From contig DDMR01000046.1 of the NCBI GenBank assembly GCA_002340925.1, positions 1,478-18,419 of the forward strand: a stretch of 16,942 nucleotides of DNA, read 5' to 3'. A program made the translations under genes and the position numbers. The stretch is from Actinobacteria bacterium UBA2541. GTDB lineage: Bacteria; Actinomycetota; Actinomycetes; Nanopelagicales; Nanopelagicaceae. Shown piece by piece: positions 1-6,607 of the stretch; position 1 is the first letter of the stretch; every line of letters starts with the position of its first letter. Below the pieces are notes generated by a model, which was not told where the DNA came from, ran no database searches, and saw nothing but the letters and a program-made list of their open reading frames with translations.

Positions 1-102
1 GGTGTTCCACCTCAGGCAAATGTAGTGGGATCAATTATGTTTATAGGGGCTTTGGCAATAGTCATACTGGGTCAGGTAGTAAACCGCCGCAAGTTGCGCT
101 AA
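1..102 (+). CDS. C-terminal end of a probable ABC transporter permease (PotC-like), partial
   Basis: The window opens inside a reading frame that runs 33 codons to a TAA at 100-102. The visible residues begin GVPPQANVVGS, followed by a hydrophobic span (IMFIGALAIVILGQVV) and a basic tail NRRKLR. A short PP-x-x-N-x-x-x-S segment leading into a final transmembrane helix and a cytoplasmic Arg/Lys tail is how binding-protein-dependent permeases of the spermidine/putrescine PotC type usually end. The next two genes, an amine oxidase and a GABA aminotransferase, make polyamine import a sensible substrate guess. Only the last helix is visible, so the family call rests on a short tail plus context, and another membrane protein is possible. 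The upstream part lies outside the window. Confidence 0.5.
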   Translation, partial: GVPPQANVVGSIMFIGALAIVILGQVVNRRKLR

Positions 103-232
103 ACTTAAAAAGTATCCATGGTGAAGAACAGAGTTATTAAAAGCTCTGCGTCGTGGGGTAGGACTCCGGAGGACCCGGGCCAACTTTAAGTTGTGATTGA
201 AGGGGTGATCCCGGTTTCGGCCGGATTACGCG
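103..232 (+). promoter_or_regulatory. GC-rich, foldable 5' leader of the amine oxidase gene (candidate cis-regulatory RNA)
   Basis: These 130 bases between the permease stop and the oxidase ATG are not obviously coding. Positions 149-231 are about 61% G+C by hand count, well above the surrounding genes. Several helices can be drawn. One is a hairpin at 129-148 (CAGAGTT against GGCTCTG-type pairing with one G-U, hexaloop ATTAAA). Another pairs ACCC 173-176 with GGGT 203-206 and encloses a small CAAC/GTTG hairpin at 181-193. A third is a hairpin at 208-226 (ATCC, bulged C, GG paired to CCGGAT, loop TTTCGG). A possible closing helix pairs GCGT 148-151 with ACGC 228-231. No usable Shine-Dalgarno lies at the normal distance from the ATG. 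I do not recognise a known riboswitch class. The hairpin at 129-148 lacks a T-run, so it is not a standard terminator. Confidence 0.4.
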
Positions 233-1645
233 ATGTCAAACATCGACTCTTCCTATTTAAAACATCTCTCGCATATGCAACCACAGTTGTATTGGCTTGA
301 CGCTGACCCTTTAGAACCTGAAGCGCATCCAACACTCATCGGTGAAATAACAACAGATCTCTGCATTGTCGGAGCTGGTTATACCGGCCTATGGACTGCG
401 CTCCTTGCTAAAGAGAAAAATCCCGAGCGCAATGTAATCATTATTGAACAGTTAGAAACTGGCGCCGGAGCATCTGGTCGCAATGGTGGTTTCTGCAGTT
501 ACTCATTAACTCATGGATTTATGAATGGCTATAGTCGCTTTAAAGATGAGATGGCGATCATTGAAAGGCTAGGTCGCGAAAACCTGGAGGCCATTGAGGC
601 CACAATCAAGAAATACAACATTGATTGCGGTTTTGAATTAACTGGTGAAATTAGCGTTGCAAATGAAGAGTGGCAGCTAAATGATCTAATTGAAATTGCT
701 GAGCTACGAAACTCATACGGCGATAGCGTTCAAATCTTAAGTAAAGAGGAGATGCAGGCCCGAGTAAATTCACCAATTTCTGTTGGTGGTTTATGGGATC
801 CCGATGGCACTGCGCTAATCGATCCAGCAAGATTGGTCTGGGGTCTCGAGCAAGCATGTATCAAGAGCGGCGTTGTAATCTACGAGAACACCAGTGCGCT
901 CTGGCTGGAACGAACCAGTAACGGAATCATTGTTCACACACCTTATGGTGAGGTTCATGCTAAAAAAGTTGCGCTTGCGACAAATATTTATCGCTCACTT
1001 TTAAGACGTGCTAAGAAGTATGTTGTTCCGGTATATGACTTCCAGTTAGTCACCGAACCACTTACGCCAGAACAGATGGATTCAATTGGCTGGAAGAATC
1101 GTGAAGGTTTATCTGAGGCCGGAAATCAATTCCACTATTACCGATTAACAAAAGATAACGAAATTTTGTGGGGCGGATATGACGCCATCTATAACTTCCG
1201 TGGAAAAGTAAGACACGAATATGAAACTAGCGCCGAAACTTATGCTCATTTAGCTCAAGCTTTTCTAGAAACCTTCCCACAGTTAAAGGAAATTAAATTC
1301 ACTCATGGTTGGGGTGGTGCAATTGATACCTGCTCTCGATTCACCCAATTCTGGGGCAAGGCTTATCGTGGAAAAGTTGCATATGTAATGGGATATACCG
1401 GACTTGGTGTTGGCTCATCACGATTTGGGGCCCAAGTTATGTTGGATCTTTTGGATGGCGAAGATAACGAGCGCACAAGATTAAGTATGGTTCGCAAGAA
1501 ACCTATTCCATTCCCACCAGAGCCATTTAAATTTATCTTTATTCGCTTAACCCAGTGGTCGCTAAACAAATCAGATCAAAATCAGGGTAAGCGCAACTTA
1601 TGGCTTAAGTTCCTAGATTTCTTCGGGCTTGGCTTTGATTCTTAA
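233..1645 (+). CDS. FAD-dependent oxidoreductase, DAO family (gamma-glutamylputrescine oxidase-like)
   Basis: This 470-residue protein is a DAO-family flavin amine oxidase. It has an N-terminal Rossmann FAD-binding motif GAGYTG at residues 47-52, an acidic residue ending strand 2 (E72) that would hold the adenosine ribose, and the conserved GASGRNGGF segment at 79-87 next to the flavin. The C-terminal part has HGWGG and GYTGLGVGSSRF, the usual second FAD-contacting region. Length and motif order match PuuB/OrdL-type oxidases, which oxidise the amine of gamma-glutamylputrescine or similar substrates and release H2O2. The flanking permease tail and gabT support amine or polyamine catabolism, but the exact substrate cannot be read from sequence. 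The ATG at 233 is the first possible start, since a TGA lies in frame at 206-208. It has no clear ribosome site, and a strong hairpin ends 6 nt upstream. The next Met in frame is residue 15. Confidence 0.8.
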   Translation: MSNIDSSYLKHLSHMQPQLYWLDADPLEPEAHPTLIGEITTDLCIVGAGYTGLWTALLAKEKNPERNVIIIEQLETGAGASGRNGGFCSYSLTHGFMNGYSRFKDEMAIIERLGRENLEAIEATIKKYNIDCGFELTGEISVANEEWQLNDLIEIAELRNSYGDSVQILSKEEMQARVNSPISVGGLWDPDGTALIDPARLVWGLEQACIKSGVVIYENTSALWLERTSNGIIVHTPYGEVHAKKVALATNIYRSLLRRAKKYVVPVYDFQLVTEPLTPEQMDSIGWKNREGLSEAGNQFHYYRLTKDNEILWGGYDAIYNFRGKVRHEYETSAETYAHLAQAFLETFPQLKEIKFTHGWGGAIDTCSRFTQFWGKAYRGKVAYVMGYTGLGVGSSRFGAQVMLDLLDGEDNERTRLSMVRKKPIPFPPEPFKFIFIRLTQWSLNKSDQNQGKRNLWLKFLDFFGLGFDS

Positions 1646-1646
1646 A

Positions 1647-2987
1647 TTAAAGTGAAGCGAATGCCTCATCAATAATTCCAAGCGCTTCAATCAGTAAGTG
1701 CTCTGGCATAACCAGCGGCGGCAGCAAGCGAATAACATTTGAGTAAGTTCCGGCGCTAAGAATCAATACACCTTTCTGCTGGCAATATTTAATTACCGCA
1801 CTCATAACTTCGCTATTCGGTTCGGTGGTCCCAGGTTTGACTAATTCAATTGCCTGCATCGCTCCGGCTCCACGAACTTCACCGATTACTGGATACTTCT
1901 TTGCCATATTCTGTAAGGCATCAACCATAATTTTGCCAATTACATTTGCGCGATTAACTAATTTTTCTTCTTCAATAGTTGCAATCGCACCTAGTGCTGC
2001 AGCACATGCGACTGGGTTTCCGCCAAAGGTTCCACCGAGTCCGCTGGCATGAACTGAATCTAGGATTTCTGCTCGACCAGTTACGCCGGCGAGTGGGAAG
2101 CCGCCCGCAATTCCCTTAGCGGTCGTAATCAGATCGGCATCAACGTTCTCATGTTCAACAGCAAACATCTTTCCGGTACGACCAAAACCAGTTTGGACTT
2201 CATCTGCAACAAAGACGATGCCATTTTCCTTGGCAAAGTTAGCTAGCCCAGGAAGGAACCCCTTCGGTGGAACAATGAATCCGCCTTCGCCTTGAATTGG
2301 TTCAATAACAATCGCTGCAACATTCTTGGCGCCAATTTCCTTCTCGATTTTATGAGTAACTTCTTCGAGAGTCTGAGCAGCGCAATTAGCGGCATCGCCA
2401 TTAAATCTAAATGGATAAGCCATTGGCATCCGATAAATCTCACTAGCAAATGGCCCAAAGCCCTCTTTGTAAGGCATGCTCTTTGCAGTCATTGCCATCG
2501 TTAAATTTGTACGGCCGTGATATCCATGTTCGAATACGACCACAGCTTGGCGCTTGGTATATGCGCGAGCAATTTTGATTGCATTTTCAACAGCCTCAGC
2601 ACCGGAATTTAATAGAACTGATTTCTTCTTATGTGTTCCTGGCGTCAATCTATTAAGTGCTTCGCAGACTTCGATATACCCAAGGTAAGGCGCAATCATG
2701 AAACATGTGTGAGTAAAGGCTTTGACTTGGTTAATAACATTTTGAACTACTCGATCTGCGCTATTTCCAACATTTACAACAGCGATTCCAGCACCCATAT
2801 CAATAATTGAATTGCCGTCGACATCAACAATTACTCCGCCACCAGCTTTTTCAACGACAACTGGAATCGCCATTCCAAGTGATGCCGATACTGCTTCATT
2901 GCGCCTTTTGATAATCTCCTGTGATTTTGGTCCCGGGATTGCTGTTATCAGGCGACGTTCTTGCGGAATATTTGGGCCGGTAGTCAT
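1647..2987 (-). CDS. gabT: 4-aminobutyrate--2-oxoglutarate aminotransferase
   Basis: This is a 446-residue class-III PLP aminotransferase that converts GABA and 2-oxoglutarate to succinate semialdehyde and glutamate. The cofactor-site motifs are in order: NSGAEAVENAIKIAR (127-141), EHGYHGRT (153-160), EPIQGEGGF (229-237), ADEVQTGFGRTGK (261-273) with the pyridine-N aspartate D262, TTAKGIAGGFPLAGV (288-302) with Schiff-base lysine K291, and GGTFGGNP (318-325). The motif set and length fit actinobacterial GabT closely; related ornithine, putrescine or lysine aminotransferases are less likely. It runs convergently to the amine oxidase with a single base between the two stop codons, and divergently from dxr with 64 bases between starts. 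It would complete the lower half of putrescine degradation. Its start is preceded at 6 nt by TAGACT, suggesting a leaderless mRNA. Confidence 0.9.
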   Translation of the reverse strand: MTTGPNIPQERRLITAIPGPKSQEIIKRRNEAVSASLGMAIPVVVEKAGGGVIVDVDGNSIIDMGAGIAVVNVGNSADRVVQNVINQVKAFTHTCFMIAPYLGYIEVCEALNRLTPGTHKKKSVLLNSGAEAVENAIKIARAYTKRQAVVVFEHGYHGRTNLTMAMTAKSMPYKEGFGPFASEIYRMPMAYPFRFNGDAANCAAQTLEEVTHKIEKEIGAKNVAAIVIEPIQGEGGFIVPPKGFLPGLANFAKENGIVFVADEVQTGFGRTGKMFAVEHENVDADLITTAKGIAGGFPLAGVTGRAEILDSVHASGLGGTFGGNPVACAAALGAIATIEEEKLVNRANVIGKIMVDALQNMAKKYPVIGEVRGAGAMQAIELVKPGTTEPNSEVMSAVIKYCQQKGVLILSAGTYSNVIRLLPPLVMPEHLLIEALGIIDEAFASL

Positions 2988-2993
2988 GGACGC

Positions 2994-2999
2994 AGTCTA
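2994..2999 (-). promoter_or_regulatory. Candidate -10 element (TAGACT) for a leaderless gabT transcript
   Basis: Reading the minus strand toward gabT, TAGACT (TANNNT) is followed by six bases (gcgtcc) and then the ATG. This spacing puts the expected transcription start at or within a base of the start codon, the typical layout of leaderless actinobacterial genes. No Shine-Dalgarno is visible upstream of the ATG, which fits. I could not find a good -35 hexamer at 16-18 nt, so the call rests on the -10 alone. Confidence 0.4.
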
Positions 3000-3051
3000 T
3001 CTGAGGCAAACGTTTTACTCATTTTCACTTCCGATATAGGAGAATGGGGAA

Positions 3052-4209
3052 GTGCCCAACCAAATCGACTTAGTAATTCTTGGCTCAACTGGATCTATTG
3101 GGGTCCAGGCACTTGAAATAGTTGAAGCCAATCCAGATAAATTTCGAGTCGTAGCGCTGGCTGCCGGATCTTCTAACTTACAACTGTTAGCAGAGCAGGC
3201 AAAACGCTTCTCAGTTCCAGTTGTCGGAACCACGGGTGATCGTGAAACCTTTACTCGGATGTTTACTGGGAAAAACAAGGTCGAAGTAATCGATGGTGCT
3301 AAGAGTTCATCCGAAATTGCAGCCATAGCTTGTGACATTGTTTTGAATGGTATCTCTGGATCTATTGGGCTTGGTCCAACTCTTGCCGCACTCTCAGTGG
3401 GAAATAAAGTTGCGCTCGCAAATAAAGAGTCACTTGTTGCTGGTGGCGATTTAGTAATGGCCTTCGGGCGAGATCAAATAATTCCGGTCGACTCCGAACA
3501 CTCCGCTTTGTATCAATGTTTCCTAAGCGGAAAAGCCTCCGAGGTTAAGCAAGTTATTTTGACAGCTAGCGGTGGTCCATTTAGAGATCACAATGACTTA
3601 TCAGATATTTCAGTTGCTGATGCGCTGAATCATCCGACCTGGTCTATGGGTCCAGTTGTAACAATCAACTCAGCAACTCTGATGAATAAAGGGCTAGAAA
3701 TTATCGAAGCGCACTATCTCTTTGATCTTCCATACTCAAAGATATCTGCCGTAATTCACCCACAATCTGTAGTTCATTCAATGGTTGAATTTATTGATGG
3801 CTCAACAATTGCACAGGCAAGTCCACCAAATATGAAGGGACCGATTGCATACGCGATTTCTGGTGCTAACAGAGTTCCAAAGGCAACTGCGCCAATTGAT
3901 TGGAGCACAAAGCAGAATTGGGAATTCATGCCAATCGATAGCGCGAAGTTCCCAGCAGTTGATCTTGCACGTAGGTGCGGCGAACTTGGCGGCGGATTAC
4001 CAGCAATCTTTAATGCAGCGAATGAAGTTGCAGTAGAAGCATTTATCAATGGGGCTATTCCATTTGTAAAAATAGTTGATGTGGTCGACGCTACAGTTCA
4101 AAAATTGGGCGGGAACTCACCTATATCAATAGGATCGCTCTCTGATGTCAGTGCCATCGAGGATGATGCAAGAGTTCTAGCCAATCAATTAGTTCAGGAG
4201 CGCAAGTGA
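3052..4209 (+). CDS. dxr: 1-deoxy-D-xylulose 5-phosphate reductoisomerase
   Basis: This 385-residue enzyme catalyses the second step of the MEP pathway: NADPH-dependent rearrangement and reduction of DXP to 2-C-methyl-D-erythritol 4-phosphate in the cytoplasm. The nucleotide-binding GSTGSIG is at residues 11-17, NKESLVAGG at 124-132, and the metal ligands D147 and E149 in PVDSEHSALYQC. Phosphate/substrate contacts follow: TASGGPFR (171-178), H194 in HPTWSMG, and N212, K213 and metal ligand E216 in MNKGLEIIEAH. VIHPQSVVHSMVEF (234-247) forms the linker region. Length is normal. The start is GTG, with GGAG at 3039-3042 giving 9-nt spacing; an ATG at 3044 is out of frame. The stop overlaps the rseP start as GTGA, so translation is probably coupled. 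Confidence 0.95.
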   Translation: MPNQIDLVILGSTGSIGVQALEIVEANPDKFRVVALAAGSSNLQLLAEQAKRFSVPVVGTTGDRETFTRMFTGKNKVEVIDGAKSSSEIAAIACDIVLNGISGSIGLGPTLAALSVGNKVALANKESLVAGGDLVMAFGRDQIIPVDSEHSALYQCFLSGKASEVKQVILTASGGPFRDHNDLSDISVADALNHPTWSMGPVVTINSATLMNKGLEIIEAHYLFDLPYSKISAVIHPQSVVHSMVEFIDGSTIAQASPPNMKGPIAYAISGANRVPKATAPIDWSTKQNWEFMPIDSAKFPAVDLARRCGELGGGLPAIFNAANEVAVEAFINGAIPFVKIVDVVDATVQKLGGNSPISIGSLSDVSAIEDDARVLANQLVQERK

Positions 4210-5423
4210 ATTTTCCAGGTCTAGGTATTCTCGGGGTATTAGCCTTTGTAGTTGCACTTCTCTTTTCGGTTATGATTCATGAAGCTGGACATTATTTGAC
4301 TGCAAAAAAATTCGGTATGCGGGTAACTGAATTCTTTCTCGGTTTTGGAAGCAGAATCTGGTCATTCCAACGAGGCGAAACCGAATTTGGCATCAAGGCA
4401 ATCCCTGCCGGTGGTTACTGTCGAATTTCAGGAATGTCAGTAAATGAAGAGTTGCCAGAAGCTGATAAGCATCGAGCGTTCTATCTAGCCTCAGTTCCAA
4501 AAAGGCTAATCGTTCTCGGGGCCGGTTCATTCCTACACTTCGTCTTGGGCTTTTTAATATTAGTAATTCTATTTTCAGGTGTTGGTGTAACAGCAGTAAC
4601 AAAAACTATTGATCAAGTGGTCCCATGCGTATCAAATTCTTCAACCGGTACTTTTGATTCAAATTGCACCGCAACCTCAATACCAACCCCAGCTAAGGCT
4701 GCAGGCTTTATGGCGGGCGATGAAGTCATCTCAATCAATGGTAAGGAATCCGATAATTGGGCTGACTACACAGAAATAATCCGTGAGTCGGCTCGCAAAG
4801 AGGTGATTATTGCAGTCAATCGCAATGGCGAACGGTTATTGATTCCAGTCACACCCGCTGCTCGCACTCTTAATGGAAGAGAGATTGGCTATTTAGGAAT
4901 CATTAATGAGTTGGGAACCAAGAAAGAGAGCCCAATAAAGGCGGTCTCAACTAGCGTTCGGATAACTGGAGATTTATTGCAGAACAGCGTTACCTCGCTA
5001 TTCGCACTCCCAACGAAAATTCCGGCACTCTTCCGCCAAACTTTCGGCAATGAAGAGCGCGATCCTCAAGGGCTAGTTGGGGTAGTCGGTGTTGCTCGTG
5101 TTAGTGCCCAGACTGCTAGTGAGCCATCGTTGGAATCGCGGGAAAAGGTTGCAACCTTCTTAATAATTATCGCCAGCCTTAATATCTTCGTAGGTGTTTT
5201 CAATCTCCTTCCTTTGTTACCGCTCGATGGCGGTCACATGGCAGTTGCAATAATTGATGGCGTCCGGAGATTTAATGCAAAAAGGCGGAAGCTCAGCCCA
5301 CCACCCGCCATTGATGTTGAGAAATTACTCCCGATCACCCTCGCAGTATTTGCACTTTTAGCGGTGCTATCACTACTTCTGCTAACAGCTGATATTTTCA
5401 ATCCAATAAAGATCTATCAATAA
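4206..5423 (+). CDS. rseP: RseP/Rip1-type site-2 intramembrane zinc metalloprotease
   Basis: This is a 405-residue M50 protease that cleaves transmembrane substrates such as anti-sigma factors in the cytoplasmic membrane. The zinc motif HEAGH is at residues 25-29 in the first helix, followed by FFLGFG (43-48) and the IPAGGY membrane-associated loop (66-71). A second transmembrane helix covers about 101-130. An extracytoplasmic PDZ-like domain covers about 155-240, with AKAAGFMAGDEVISING as its core. The third zinc ligand sits in NLLPLLPLDGGH (333-344, D341), with a last helix at about 374-395. Two cysteines (C141, C154) in the external loop could form a disulfide. The position between dxr and ispG is the usual actinobacterial one for Rip1. 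The start is GTG, overlapping the dxr stop by 4 nt. The substrate is not evident, as no sigma/anti-sigma gene is in the window. Confidence 0.92.
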   Translation: MNFPGLGILGVLAFVVALLFSVMIHEAGHYLTAKKFGMRVTEFFLGFGSRIWSFQRGETEFGIKAIPAGGYCRISGMSVNEELPEADKHRAFYLASVPKRLIVLGAGSFLHFVLGFLILVILFSGVGVTAVTKTIDQVVPCVSNSSTGTFDSNCTATSIPTPAKAAGFMAGDEVISINGKESDNWADYTEIIRESARKEVIIAVNRNGERLLIPVTPAARTLNGREIGYLGIINELGTKKESPIKAVSTSVRITGDLLQNSVTSLFALPTKIPALFRQTFGNEERDPQGLVGVVGVARVSAQTASEPSLESREKVATFLIIIASLNIFVGVFNLLPLLPLDGGHMAVAIIDGVRRFNAKRRKLSPPPAIDVEKLLPITLAVFALLAVLSLLLLTADIFNPIKIYQ

Positions 5424-5437
5424 TCTAGGATGTAACC

Positions 5438-6589
5438 ATGGTAAATCTCGGAATGCCAAGCACACCTCCACCGACGCTGGCGCCTCGTCGCAAGAGTAAG
5501 CAGCTTAATGTTGGAAGTGTTCTAGTTGGCGGCGATGCCCCAGTAAGTGTGCAATCAATGTGCACAACTCTTACTTCGGATGTGAATGCAACTCTGCAAC
5601 AGATCGCAGAATTAACTGCATCTGGTTGCCAAATTGTTCGAGTTGCAGTGCCTAGTCAAGATGATGCCGATGCACTCTCGCAGATTGCAAAGAAGTCACA
5701 GATTCCAGTAATCGCAGATATTCACTTTCAGCCAAAATATATCTTCGCAGCCATCGATGCTGGTTGCGCTGCAGTCCGAGTAAATCCCGGAAATATTAAG
5801 CAGTTCGATGACAAGGTTAAAGAGGTTGCTAAAGCTGCGGGAGATGCAGGCATCCCAATTCGAATTGGCGTAAATGCTGGCTCACTTGATCCAAGACTTC
5901 TTGCCAAATATGGAAAGGCAACTCCGGAAGCTCTTGCCGAATCAGCGCTCTGGGAAGCATCGCTCTTTGAAGAGCATGGATTTAGCGATATTAAAATCTC
6001 AGTCAAACATCACGATCCCGTAACAATGGTTCAGGCCTACCGATTACTTGCAAGCAAATGTGATTATCCATTGCACCTTGGTGTTACTGAGGCTGGACCA
6101 ATCTTCCAGGGGACGATTAAATCTGCGACTGCATTTGGAATTTTATTAGCTGAAGGAATCGGCGACACGATTCGAGTATCGCTCTCTGCGCCACCTGTTG
6201 AAGAAGTAAAGGTTGGAATCTCAATTCTTGAATCACTAAATCTTCGCCAACGTAAGTTAGAGATTGTTTCTTGTCCATCTTGTGGTCGCGCCCAAGTTGA
6301 TGTTTATACCTTGGCTGAAAAAGTTCAAGCAGGGTTACAAGGAATGACAGTTCCACTTCGCGTCGCGGTCATGGGTTGCGTTGTTAACGGGCCAGGTGAA
6401 GCACGAGAAGCTGATCTTGGGGTCGCATCCGGAAATGGCAAGGGCCAGATATTTGTGAAGGGCCAAGTAATTAAAACTGTTCCCGAGAGCCAAATTGTTG
6501 AAACTCTCATCGAGGAAGCAATGCGATTAGCCGAAGAAATGGAAGCTGCTGGTGTTGAAAGCGGAGCACCAACCGTAACTGCTAAGTAA
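5438..6589 (+). CDS. ispG: 4-hydroxy-3-methylbut-2-en-1-yl diphosphate synthase (GcpE)
   Basis: This 383-residue [4Fe-4S] enzyme catalyses the penultimate MEP-pathway step, converting MEcPP to HMBPP. The N-terminal TIM-barrel part carries SVQSM (37-41), [14 protein letters not shown] (93-106) and VRVNPGNI (113-120). The C-terminal cluster domain has the ligands C279 and C282 (SCPSCGR), C314 and E321 ([11 protein letters not shown]). This single-piece architecture without an inserted domain is the standard bacterial form. The proline-rich N-terminus ([12 protein letters not shown]) is typical of actinobacterial IspG. The ATG is supported by AGGA at 5427-5430 with 7-nt spacing; a second in-frame Met is residue 6. 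It follows rseP by 14 nt and is probably co-transcribed with dxr and rseP. Confidence 0.95.
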   Translation: MVNLGMPSTPPPTLAPRRKSKQLNVGSVLVGGDAPVSVQSMCTTLTSDVNATLQQIAELTASGCQIVRVAVPSQDDADALSQIAKKSQIPVIADIHFQPKYIFAAIDAGCAAVRVNPGNIKQFDDKVKEVAKAAGDAGIPIRIGVNAGSLDPRLLAKYGKATPEALAESALWEASLFEEHGFSDIKISVKHHDPVTMVQAYRLLASKCDYPLHLGVTEAGPIFQGTIKSATAFGILLAEGIGDTIRVSLSAPPVEEVKVGISILESLNLRQRKLEIVSCPSCGRAQVDVYTLAEKVQAGLQGMTVPLRVAVMGCVVNGPGEAREADLGVASGNGKGQIFVKGQVIKTVPESQIVETLIEEAMRLAEEMEAAGVESGAPTVTAK

Positions 6590-6595
6590 GTTCGG

Positions 6596-6601
6596 TAGGG
6601 T
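6596..6601 (+). promoter_or_regulatory. Candidate -10 element (TAGGGT) for a leaderless proS transcript
   Basis: TAGGGT (TANNNT) lies in the 18-nt gap between ispG and proS and is followed by exactly six bases (acgccc) before the ATG. This is the same geometry as at gabT. No Shine-Dalgarno is seen before proS. A -35 hexamer is not recognisable inside the ispG end. If functional, it would give proS and its downstream genes their own promoter. Confidence 0.35.
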
Positions 6602-6607
6602 ACGCCC

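Noticed and set aside
129..148. Hairpin CAGAG...CTCTG after the permease gene as a Rho-independent terminator
   Set aside because: There is no T-run after the stem; the following bases are cgtcgtgggg. It is treated as part of the leader instead.
118..189. A 23-codon ORF (ATG 118, TAA 187-189) in the oxidase leader
   Set aside because: It has no Shine-Dalgarno, overlaps the foldable GC-rich region, and its product resembles nothing I know; it may be a chance frame in a structured RNA.
3015..3338. A 107-codon - strand ORF opposite the dxr start
   Set aside because: It overlaps the well-supported NADPH-binding region of dxr and the gabT-dxr promoter gap, with no recognisable motif.
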